The notes beneath the pieces are model-generated. The model worked only from the letters and a program-made list of their open reading frames with translations, had not been told where the DNA came from and ran no database searches. Shown in pieces: positions 57,330-64,000 of a stretch of 64,000 bases of DNA (positions within the stretch are counted from its first letter, which is position 1; each line of letters begins with the position of its first letter). A program made the translations under genes and the position numbers. The stretch is from CAVVMA01 sp963830715 (GTDB lineage: Bacteria > Desulfobacterota > Binatia > Binatales > Binataceae), in NCBI GenBank assembly GCA_963830715.1, contig CAWHNS010000007.1, forward strand, positions 62,001 to 126,000. The letters are read 5' to 3'.

Positions 57330-58421
57330 TCAGTAGCCGACGTGCTCCGCCCGGGCATTCTTAGCGGAATCGCTCAGCGCAAATGCCGGCGGTTCCCATC
57401 GGGTCTCGAGCGCGTCGAATCGCGCCATGAACTCCTCGAGGTCCGCGACCTTGCCCTGCGCCGCAGTCCTTACCGACTGCCGGATCTGATTGCGCCGCTC
57501 ATCGAGCCGCTGCCGGATCATCATCCTGAGCGAGCGCTTGAGCAGGCCGTTCACCGCCTCGGCGCCCGAGAGCTCGCCGCCGGCCTCGGTGATCAACGTG
57601 CGCGCGGCGACCTCCGAGAGAACTGTGCGCAGGTACTCGACGTGCGGGGATTCATCCGAGCGTATGAAGCTGACCAGGCGCGCGCCATCTTCCGGCGAAT
57701 CCGAAACCTCGGGATCGCCGAGCAGCTCTTCCGCCCACTCAAAGGTTGACCTGGCGAACACCTCGATCACCAGTACCCCGACCATGAAGCCCAGCAGCCG
57801 CTCGACCGGCTCGGTCACGCTGGTGAGCATCCGCTGAGGGCGGTTCTGCGGACTGCGCCGTCCCATGATCACCATCAGGATGTCCGGCGGAACGTCGGGA
57901 TTGGAGAGCGCCACATCGCGGGCCGCTTCCCACATCTGCTTATGGCCGCCCTCGTCGCCCCATCCGGCCTCGTCGCGTGCGTGGGCCTCGAACAATCCGC
58001 TTGTGAGATGGGCGAGCCCGGTCGCGGCGGTGCTCTCGCGGATGAAGCTCTCGAGCGGCGGCACCGGCAGATCGCGGATAGTCGCGCCGAAGCCCTCGAT
58101 AATCGCGATCTCGGTGAGCATCCGGATGATCGGCTCGCGCACGCCTGCCTTCAGCAGCAGCCTGCCCTGCGCGACATTGGGCAGATGCGGCGGAACGCAA
58201 TTCAGGGGAACCTCGACCAGCGGGACGGGCGAGGTCGCCAGATGCTGCTTCTGCCAGGCCTCTATCGCGGGAACCCGCCACAGGGTACGCGGCGAACGAT
58301 AACGCCCGTCGGCATCGAAGCCGCCGTGGCATCGGAGGCCGCCGACGATTAGCGGCGCATCGAATCTAGCGTTCGAGAGCAGTTGGTCGACGGTGAAGTT
58401 CAGTTGAGATTCCTGTGACAT
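57330..58421 (-). CDS. unknown 363-aa protein, possibly ferritin-like diiron fold
   Basis: I do not recognise the family. The C-terminal two-thirds are helical with acidic/His clusters compatible with diiron ligands: SGLFEAHARDEAGWGDEGGH, EVFARSTFEWAEELL and IRSDESPHVEYLRTVLSEVAA. This spacing recalls ferritin-like oxygenases but is not proof. The N-terminal part (APLIVGGLRCHGGFDADGRY, NCVPPHLPNVAQGRLLLKAG) is distinctive. The ATG at 58421 has GAGGAG nine bases upstream and is preferred to an upstream ATG at 58448. Same strand as the ABC1 kinase gene, 42 bp apart, so probably one operon. Confidence 0.65.
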   Translation of the reverse strand: MSQESQLNFTVDQLLSNARFDAPLIVGGLRCHGGFDADGRYRSPRTLWRVPAIEAWQKQHLATSPVPLVEVPLNCVPPHLPNVAQGRLLLKAGVREPIIRMLTEIAIIEGFGATIRDLPVPPLESFIRESTAATGLAHLTSGLFEAHARDEAGWGDEGGHKQMWEAARDVALSNPDVPPDILMVIMGRRSPQNRPQRMLTSVTEPVERLLGFMVGVLVIEVFARSTFEWAEELLGDPEVSDSPEDGARLVSFIRSDESPHVEYLRTVLSEVAARTLITEAGGELSGAEAVNGLLKRSLRMMIRQRLDERRNQIRQSVRTAAQGKVADLEEFMARFDALETRWEPPAFALSDSAKNARAEHVGY

Positions 58422-58448
58422 CAGGGGTGTCTCCTCGCCGCCTAACAT

Positions 58449-59209
58449 ACGTTAGGCGGGAAACGGGAGTCAAACGTCCGAGTTATTGCATCCACAAGGG
58501 CGGCCAGCCCGCGGCGCTCGATGGATTGGATTGGCGGCCGGGGTACCGAGCGACCGCCGGGCGCCCACAATGGCAAGGGAGCCGCCGTAAGATGGCCTTA
58601 TGCTGGTGGCGGATGGCGAGGTTTGCGCTTTGCGGAAGAGGTCACGCCACAGGCCCATTGTCAAGCGCCAGCCTTAAGCACGTATATCGTCGCACGGTTG
58701 CTCTATTCCGCGCGACGCGGTACAAGAAGTGCGGTCTGGAGGTTCGCGGTAGTTGGCGACGCACGGCTGCGTGGCAACCGGGCTTGGCAGTTTGGCCCGG
58801 GGCAGTCGCAACCGTGCCTCAACCATCGAGCCGAAGCTTGGCTCCGATGTAGGGGCGCTGTGGGGCGGGTTCGCTAAGCTGGCCGATGCGCGATGCAGGG
58901 AAGGGCCTTGCGCATGGCGCGGTTTTGCTCGGTAGCTGCTCCTGCAGCATGTCACGATGCCGGTGCTTCGTGTGATAGCTCCGGTCGCGCTCCCCAACTC
59001 AAGTCTGAAATAGCCAAACGTCCGCCGCGCCGATACCTTTCGTGCGCGGCGATTCGCAAGTCCAGTCATATCCGCAAGTCCGGTCATATCAAGGTTGCCT
59101 GTCCGCCGGCGGCTGGGCCGATGCCGCCGCTCCGGGCCGGCCGCCGGCAATCTATTTTGCATGCGCTCTCGCGACGCCAGCACATCGCGATTGAGGGAGG
59201 TTAGTCGCC
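58449..59209. other. 760-bp region without a recognised gene
   Basis: Several short ORFs in different frames, none with recognisable sequence or a good ribosome site. A short near-duplicate (AAGTCCAGTCATATC / AAGTCCGGTCATATC) occurs near 59060. It probably contains the promoter for the leftward unknown gene. Confidence 0.4.
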
Positions 59210-59995
59210 GTGCGACACGGGCCAATGGTGCATAGGAGTCCCAACACCTCACGGCTGACGCATGGCGCAACTACACCGCTGGCTCGACTTCACTCGATGC
59301 GCGGTCTCGCCGCGCTGCAAATTCCGAACAGACATCGGGCGCGGAGCAAAGACGCCGAACCGCCGGAATCGCATCGGCTCAACCTGATGGGGATGCTGCC
59401 GATCAACCTGCGGCATTTCCTGGCCGCTCGCCTCGGTCCGATGCTTCAGATCGACGACGACTCGACGCTCGAGTTCGATCCACGATGGGGCGACAAGGGA
59501 ATTCGCGAACTGGCCCGCGCGATCCGGCGCTTCTCGGCGGAGCGCGCGCGCGAACTGTGGCGGGAATGCGCGGTCAAGCTGGGCCGCCTCGCAAACGAGT
59601 TGGCGCGGATCCCTCGCGCCGACCGGCATGTCGTCCTGTGCCTCAGATGCGGATCGATTGGAGTCGGCGCCGACGCTCTGAGCCGGCATTGCGAGCCGTC
59701 CTGCCTCGCGGTCGAGCTGAATGCGGCGTTGCGCCACGGGGCCTTGCCTTCCGGCGCGCCACTGCGATCGCTTCCCGATGCGTTTCGGCGGGCGGTCGAG
59801 GATTTCAGGCTGGAACGCGCGAAAGCACAGTTGCAGCACTTCGATCTCGACTGCTATCTCTCCGGCGACCAGATGGTGTTCACATGGAGACCGCTGCCGC
59901 TGCCGAGTCCGTCAGACGAAGCCGCCCGCGAGCAAGCGGAAGCGATCACAGCGACGGGGCATGACGCCCTCGGCGCGGAGCCGGAGACCCACTAA
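59210..59995 (+). CDS. hypothetical protein (up to 261 aa) with Cys/His cluster
   Basis: GTG at 59210 with GGGAGG nine bases upstream; an ATG at 59297 is an alternative. The central helix-rich region (KGIRELARAIRRFSAERARELWREC) is followed by VVLCLRCGSIG ... SRHCEPSC, four Cys and a His that could form a small zinc knuckle. No family recognised. It converges on rpsU. Confidence 0.5.
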   Translation: MRHGPMVHRSPNTSRLTHGATTPLARLHSMRGLAALQIPNRHRARSKDAEPPESHRLNLMGMLPINLRHFLAARLGPMLQIDDDSTLEFDPRWGDKGIRELARAIRRFSAERARELWRECAVKLGRLANELARIPRADRHVVLCLRCGSIGVGADALSRHCEPSCLAVELNAALRHGALPSGAPLRSLPDAFRRAVEDFRLERAKAQLQHFDLDCYLSGDQMVFTWRPLPLPSPSDEAAREQAEAITATGHDALGAEPETH

Positions 59996-60013
59996 GGGCC
60001 TTTCCCAATCCGT

Positions 60014-60220
60014 TCAGTTGGTCAGAAGTTTGAGGCGCGGCGGCGGCGCTGTTCCTTGCGGCGCCTGGCGCTGAGCTTCGGAGCGCTTGCGTTTACGGCG
60101 GACGCTGGGCTTCTCGTAGAAGGCCCGCTTCTTCATCTCCTTGAACACTCCCTCCTTGGCGAGCTTGCGCTTGAGCACGCGCATCGCCTGGTCAAGGGAT
60201 CCTTCGACCCTGATTTCCAT
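60014..60220 (-). CDS. rpsU: 30S ribosomal protein bS21
   Basis: 68 aa, very basic: MEIRVEGSLDQAMRVLKRKL, the FKEMKKRAFYEKPSVRRKRK block typical of bS21, and an Arg/Gln-rich tail. It binds the 30S platform near the anti-Shine-Dalgarno end of 16S rRNA. Strong ribosome site GGAGG four bases before the ATG. Confidence 0.95.
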   Translation of the reverse strand: MEIRVEGSLDQAMRVLKRKLAKEGVFKEMKKRAFYEKPSVRRKRKRSEAQRQAPQGTAPPPRLKLLTN

Positions 60221-60420
60221 AGTCCTCCGTATCGTCCGCGCTTTAACTCATCGACATTAAGTCCGTCCGTCCGGAGTGTCAACCTCGGGCCTTGGGGCTG
60301 TCTTGGTTCAGCGATTATGTCCGCCTTGCCGGTGGTCGTGATCTCGGAGTTGGGGGCGGCCGGACCGCCGCTTTTCTTCGATTCGCGCAACGGCTATGGT
60401 TGTCGCTTCCCGACGAAGCG

Positions 60421-61254
60421 ATGAAGCCTTCACGATCCGCAGGAACCGAAGCGGCAGGACCGCGCCCGATTTCCGAGCGCGAGGTCGCGCGCGCGTGGGA
60501 CGCCAACGCCGATTCGTGGGCGGAACAGGTGCGCAAGCGATGGGACGTCTATCGCGAGGTTTACAATAATCCCGCGTTCCTCGAGTTCGCCGGCGAGCTT
60601 GGCGGAAAGACCACGCTCGACGCCGGATGCGGGGAGGGCTACAACACGCGGATTCTTGCGCAGCGCGGCGCGAAGATGACCGGCATCGACATCTCGGCGC
60701 GGATGATCGAGCTCGCGCGGCAGGAGGAGACTCGTGCGCCGCTCGGGATACGCTACGAAATCGGCTCGTACTCGGATCTCGCCGGCTTGCCGGATTCGAG
60801 CTTCGACGCGGTCGTGTCGTTCATGGCGCTGATGGATGGGCCCGATTTCGCGGGCGCGATGCGCGCGATCTATCGGGTGCTCGAACCCGGCGGAATGCTC
60901 GCGTTCAGCATCATCCATCCCTGTTTCATGACCAAGGGGTTCAGCTGGATCCGCGACGAGTCCGGTCATGAGAACGCGCTCAGTGTCGCGCGTTACTTCG
61001 ACGACCAGCCCTGGACAGAGCAGTGGAAATTCAAGAGAGCCGCCGAGATCGAACAGGTCGAGCCGTTCGCGGTTCCGCGCTTCGACCGCACGCTGTCGCA
61101 TTACGTCAACGCCGCTATCGATGCGGGCTTCCTGGTCCGCCGAATCGCGGAGCCGCGCCCGAGCGAAGCAGCCTGCGGCATCCATCCCTGGCTTCAGCGA
61201 TGGCGCGACCACGCGCCGTTGTTCTTCTACCTCCGCGCCGAAAAGTCGCGTTGA
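60421..61254 (+). CDS. class I SAM-dependent methyltransferase
   Basis: 277 aa. Motif I TLDAGCGEGYNTRILAQRGA, motif II MTGIDISARMIELA, and LPDSSFDAVVSFMALMDGPDF, followed by EPGGMLAFSIIHPCFMTKGFSW. The order fits the Methyltransf_11/25 group; the substrate is not evident. The frame extends upstream to 60292 but without conserved sequence; the ATG at 60421 precedes the family part. Confidence 0.85.
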   Translation: MKPSRSAGTEAAGPRPISEREVARAWDANADSWAEQVRKRWDVYREVYNNPAFLEFAGELGGKTTLDAGCGEGYNTRILAQRGAKMTGIDISARMIELARQEETRAPLGIRYEIGSYSDLAGLPDSSFDAVVSFMALMDGPDFAGAMRAIYRVLEPGGMLAFSIIHPCFMTKGFSWIRDESGHENALSVARYFDDQPWTEQWKFKRAAEIEQVEPFAVPRFDRTLSHYVNAAIDAGFLVRRIAEPRPSEAACGIHPWLQRWRDHAPLFFYLRAEKSR

Positions 61255-61281
61255 TCGGCAAGCGCACCGATTCTTGAGCGC

Positions 61282-61845
61282 CTACAGCCGCTTTCCGAAC
61301 CACAACACGCGCCCGAGAATTTTGATCGCCTCGGGACGCGCGACCTCCGAACCGTAGGCCGGATTGTCGCAGCCGATCTCGACGGATCCGTCGATCCGCC
61401 TGGCCAGGCGCCTCATCCCGACGCCGCCCGATTGAACGATCGCGTAGATGCCGTCCTGCTTGAACTGCGGCCTGGTGACCTCCAGCAGCATCAAATCGCC
61501 GTCGTGGATCGTCGATGTCGCCGAACCGGCCACCGGCGGCGGATTGGCCGGGGGCGAGGAGTGAACGCAGCGTTCCTCCGTTGCACGCATCGCTCCGTCG
61601 CCGGTGGCCAGCCATCGGATCGAGATTCCACCCGCCTGCGCAAGCCTGATCAGCCGGTCGCGCGACGGCTCGGACTTGCCGGCCAGGTATTTGCCGATCA
61701 CCGCCCGCGATAGCCCGCTGCGTTCGGCGAGCTGCTTGGGGCCTCCTACAAACATAGCCAGTTCACCGATACGATTGGCGAATCGTTCGCGATCCTTTGA
61801 GCTTATTTGGTCTTTATTCGGCGGCATCTGCGCGGACTGTACCAT
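61282..61845 (-). CDS. CI/LexA-like phage repressor (XRE HTH plus S24 domain)
   Basis: 187 aa. N-terminal XRE-type HTH (GGPKQLAERSGLSRAVIGKYLAGKSEPS) and a C-terminal S24 fold starting at TIHDGDLMLLEVTRPQFKQDGIYAIV. The position of the nucleophile Ser is kept (AGSATSTIHDGD), but the usual catalytic Lys of VKRL-type segments appears as Arg in GMRRLARR, so self-cleavage is doubtful. Alternative start at 61827. It is divergent from the 56-aa and Mor-like genes, the arrangement of a Mu-like early control region. Confidence 0.8.
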   Translation of the reverse strand: MVQSAQMPPNKDQISSKDRERFANRIGELAMFVGGPKQLAERSGLSRAVIGKYLAGKSEPSRDRLIRLAQAGGISIRWLATGDGAMRATEERCVHSSPPANPPPVAGSATSTIHDGDLMLLEVTRPQFKQDGIYAIVQSGGVGMRRLARRIDGSVEIGCDNPAYGSEVARPEAIKILGRVLWFGKRL

Positions 61846-62124
61846 TCAAATATAATCGTATTGACAATCAACTACGTTTGTGAAAGCAATACTCAGTGTC
61901 GATGTTGCTGCATACATCAATCAAAGTGGCTCCGTGTGTCAAGGGGAAGCGGCCCGAGTTCCCGCCAATCTATCCCCAGAGCGCTGACAAGCCTCTTTCC
62001 GCGCCTGACAAGACGCTTCGCGATCTTTCTGCCTATAACCCGTTTCGTTGGTCTTGAACCGGCGCCGGGTCGCGCGCGGCGCGGCCGGCGCGTGGAGTGG
62101 ACATTGTGAAGGGAGGATGCGGTT

Positions 62125-62295
62125 GTGGAAAACACCGACCACGAGATTGAAGGCGCCGCCGGAATCTACGAGCGGGCCAAAAGATGGGGCCACCTGCCGG
62201 CCGGAATGACGTTCGAGCGTTTCCTTGCCGCGCTCCGAAGGGGCGACGACCCCTACCTGGCGCTCGGCAACGGATTGTCGCGCTGCGATAGTTGA
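62125..62295 (+). CDS. 56-aa hypothetical protein in a phage-like control region
   Basis: GTG start with a strong GGGAGGA ribosome site. The product (MENTDHEIEGAAGIYERAKR, then AGMTFERFLAALRRGDDPYLALGNG) is small, charged and probably helical. It lies between the repressor and the Mor-like activator, where small phage regulatory proteins usually occur. No function assigned. Confidence 0.55.
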   Translation: MENTDHEIEGAAGIYERAKRWGHLPAGMTFERFLAALRRGDDPYLALGNGLSRCDS

Positions 62296-62384
62296 CTCAC
62301 TCCCGCGGGACTCGCCGCGGAATCTCCGAAGGCAGGACGGGCGCGCGCCGCACACTGGCTGGCGCGCCGGAAGAGGGGATAACC

Positions 62385-62765
62385 ATGGGCAGTGGCTCAG
62401 ACCGGCTCACGCTGAAACAGATAGCGGCCGAGCTTGGCGATCAAATGGCCTGGATGCTGATCGGCGGTTTCGGCGGGACCCGCGTATATATCCCGCTGCA
62501 GCCTGACGATTCGAGCCCGCTGGTGCGCGTGCTCGGCCGCGACGCGGCCCGCACGCTCGGCCATCGCTTCGGCGGTGAGGTGGTGGACATTCCGCTTCAT
62601 CGGACCCGCGCGGATCGGCGGCGCGATCGCGCTGCGATCCTGAAGCTGCGCGGCGAGGGACAGAGCGTCGCCGCGATCGCGCGCCGAATCGGCTGCAGCG
62701 AACGCCACGTCTACTATGTGATGTCAGCCGCGACCGCGCGCAGCAGCACTCCGCCGGCCGCGTAG
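62385..62765 (+). CDS. Mor-family transcriptional activator
   Basis: 126 aa. The pattern GGTRVYIPLQPDDSSPLVRVLGRDAARTLGHRFGGEVVDIPLHR followed by a C-terminal HTH (EGQSVAAIARRIGCSERHVYYVM) is that of the Mu Mor/C activators, which bind as dimers and turn on middle or late phage promoters. ATG with GAGGGG upstream. No phage structural genes are in view, so this is a remnant or a domesticated regulatory pair with the repressor. Confidence 0.75.
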   Translation: MGSGSDRLTLKQIAAELGDQMAWMLIGGFGGTRVYIPLQPDDSSPLVRVLGRDAARTLGHRFGGEVVDIPLHRTRADRRRDRAAILKLRGEGQSVAAIARRIGCSERHVYYVMSAATARSSTPPAA

Positions 62766-62910
62766 GCCGGGTCAGGACTGAAGCTGGAAACTGACCGAGT
62801 TGATATACTCGTCAGATGTAAAGATCAGAGATGGATAAGGTTTCACGATGGCATTCGCACACCCCGGGCGCAGACTTGGGTGTAGACGCGACGGACAGGG
62901 AAGATCGACG

Positions 62911-63491
62911 ATGAGCAGCAACGGATTAGTTGAACAGCAGACAGACCCCGATGTGATCGAAATCACGAACCGAGTGCAGAGCTATACGGAGCCAGAGACG
63001 ACCGGCGAACTCTACGACTTCGGCAAAATGCTACTAATGGAGGGCGTTGATCGAGGCCCACTGGATCGACGCTAAGGCGGGAACCCTAGCGGGGTTTTGC
63101 GCCGCACTGGTAGCACTTCTGTTGTCCACCTCCGTCAATTGGAAGGCCGCCTTGGCGCGCAGGAGCCCTTCGGGCTGCGGCTTGCGGTACTCATCGGGAT
63201 CGTATGCGCGTCTTAATCTCCGGCGCCCTCGCGTTTGGGGCGCTACTCAACCGCAAGTTTCAATGGATCGACGAGAAAGATGAGTGGTTCCAAAAGGACT
63301 ATCTGAATTTTCCAGATCACTTGAGACGTTCGCATGTCCTCACGATGTATCAGGCCGCCCGTTCGCACGACAGGAAAAACGAGGCGAAATCCGCCTGTCT
63401 GACAGTCGCTCAACTGGCGCTGCTCATAGGCGGCTCTCTTCTGTCCGTTCCGCTCCTGGCAATCTTATGGATGATGCTCCAGTCCCGTTAG
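62911..63491 (+). CDS. small membrane protein with cytoplasmic linker (two or three frameshifts)
   Basis: Read across frames: a soluble N-terminus (MSSNGLVEQQTDPDVIEITN), then ALIEAHWIDAKAGTLAGFCAALVALLLS (helix 1), QEPFGLRLAVLIGIVCA and LISGALAFGALLNRKF (helix 2), a charged loop with FQKDYLNFPDHLRRSHVLTMYQAA, and a final helix AQLALLIGGSLLSVPLLAILWMML. The shifts are near 63045, 63150 and 63205. The D-x-K-A-G motif leading into the first helix resembles membrane effector modules of nucleotide-signalling systems (PycTM-like), but that is only a resemblance. Confidence 0.6.
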
Positions 63492-63578
63492 GCACCCTTC
63501 TTGATCGGTTTTGCCGACCGGCGGTTTCAAAGGCGGCGGCGAAGGCTTGGACGGTGGTTTTGGCGGTGGGTCGGGCAT
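63465..63578 (-). CDS. 37-aa proline-rich miniprotein
   Basis: Begins MPDPPPKPPSKPSPPPLKPP and ends in CLTGLEHHP. A strong ribosome site (AAGAAGGAG) lies seven bases upstream of the ATG. It shares the motif PPPLKPPxGK with the 41-aa ORF just upstream, and its end overlaps the convergent membrane protein gene by 27 bp. No known family. Confidence 0.5.
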   Translation of the reverse strand: MPDPPPKPPSKPSPPPLKPPVGKTDQEGCLTGLEHHP

Positions 63579-63599
63579 GAAAAACTCCTTCTTCAAAGG

Positions 63600-63725
63600 T
63601 CACTTTTTCGGCGGTGGCTGACTCCTCGGCGGTCTTTGAGTATGCTCGGAAATCTTTTGCACCGGCTTCCCAGTCGGGGGTTTCAACGGCGGTGGAACCG
63701 CAGGCTTCTTAGTCTCATCTCCCAT
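63600..63725 (-). CDS. 41-aa proline-rich miniprotein
   Basis: Begins MGDETKKPAVPPPLKPPTGK and ends RPPRSQPPPKK. AGGAG lies about ten bases upstream of the ATG. Similar in composition and in the PPPLKPPTGK motif to the next ORF (63465-63578), 21 bp downstream; together they look like a tandem duplication of a tiny disordered, basic, SH3-ligand-like protein. Function unknown. Confidence 0.5.
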   Translation of the reverse strand: MGDETKKPAVPPPLKPPTGKPVQKISEHTQRPPRSQPPPKK

Positions 63726-64000
63726 CGGTCGTGGTGCTCCTATGAATACACATTCGGTGTCGATTCATAGGTTCCTCTCTGATTCGCGCTGTGTCGCTTC
63801 CGTCCCGAAAGCGAGGTGAACAAGCTCCGGCCGAGGAGCGAACAAAGCGCAAGCGCCGAAAATGCCGAGAGTTCTTTTCCCGTGGAAAAGAACGCTATCA
63901 AACCACGGCCTGCGCGCCAACTACGTCGCACCCAAAATTAGTTTGCCCGCCGATCACGTAGGCCGGCCAGTCGCGGCGCGCCGCTACATCATCGATGTGA
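63726..64000. other. window end, no gene recognised
   Basis: About 275 bp upstream of the proline-rich ORFs; presumably their promoter. A 63-codon minus-strand ORF here has no recognisable features and I do not call it. Confidence 0.4.

Noticed and set aside
56040..57749. A 569-aa plus-strand ORF across the ABC1 kinase
   Set aside because: Composition is typical of an antisense shadow in GC-rich DNA, and the minus strand encodes conserved ABC1 motifs.
61801..61900. A promoter with TTGACA at 61861 between the repressor and the 56-aa gene
   Set aside because: The -35-like box is good, but no -10 with suitable spacing is evident, so I do not list it as a feature.

Overview
The window looks like a chromosomal stretch of a GC-rich, Gram-negative, probably soil-type bacterium. 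Evidence: most genes are GC-rich, there is an L,D-transpeptidase with a MepK-like endopeptidase (peptidoglycan chemistry), a CvpA-like inner-membrane protein, and a metabolic repertoire of cytochrome P450, LLM flavin oxidoreductase, phytanoyl-CoA dioxygenase, nitronate monooxygenase and SBBP-repeat surface proteins with long Thr-Pro linkers. That mix reminds me of uncultured Binatota/Desulfobacterota-like genomes, but this is an impression and not a taxonomic assignment. Many conserved genes (asnS, trxA, cvpA, kdpA, kdpC, ldtD and others) are broken by single-base indels that are undone by removing or adding one base. The most economical reading is a draft assembly with uncorrected indels, so frame breaks should not be over-read as pseudogenes.

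Layout. 0-8.4 kb: the end of a GT39-type membrane glycosyltransferase, a broken di-heme oxidoreductase, a KimA/KUP-like APC permease, a ceramidase-fold protein, a ferritin-like/VIT1 iron transporter and a 6-phosphofructokinase. 9.1-15.7 kb: a complete N-type (Na+-type) F-ATPase operon in the characteristic order atpD-C-Q-R-B-E-F-A-G, without a delta gene. 15.8-21.6 kb: an RRM RNA-binding protein, an SCP2-PhyH fusion, P450, LLM oxidoreductase and a patatin. 21.6-28.6 kb (minus strand): kdp operon (27-aa small ORF, kdpF, kdpA, kdpB, kdpC), directly followed by a mepK-like and an ldtD-like gene. 29.1-32.8 kb: an ars operon (arsR-arsI-arsC-acr3-truncated arsR-arsM).

33.6-37.9 kb: a complete 4,274-bp IS1595-family transposon. 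It has 27-bp imperfect terminal inverted repeats and a perfect 8-bp target duplication (CTAATTGG). Besides its transposase it carries two divergent passenger modules: a ParA-type ATPase overlapping an unknown 170-aa protein, and a nucleotidyltransferase-like (DUF6932-like) protein followed by an unknown 308-aa protein and a 54-aa protein. This is my best candidate for an undescribed system.

38.1-51.1 kb: a region bounded by an intact tRNA-Ser(GGA) and a degenerate second copy of the same tRNA with a 63-bp insert. It encodes two giant SBBP-repeat secreted proteins and a GT39-like glycosyltransferase. 51.3-64 kb: nitronate monooxygenase, thioredoxin-like genes, cvpA, asnS, an ABC1/AarF kinase, an unknown possibly ferritin-like protein, rpsU, a methyltransferase, a Mu-like repressor/Mor pair, a small membrane protein and two tiny proline-rich ORFs.
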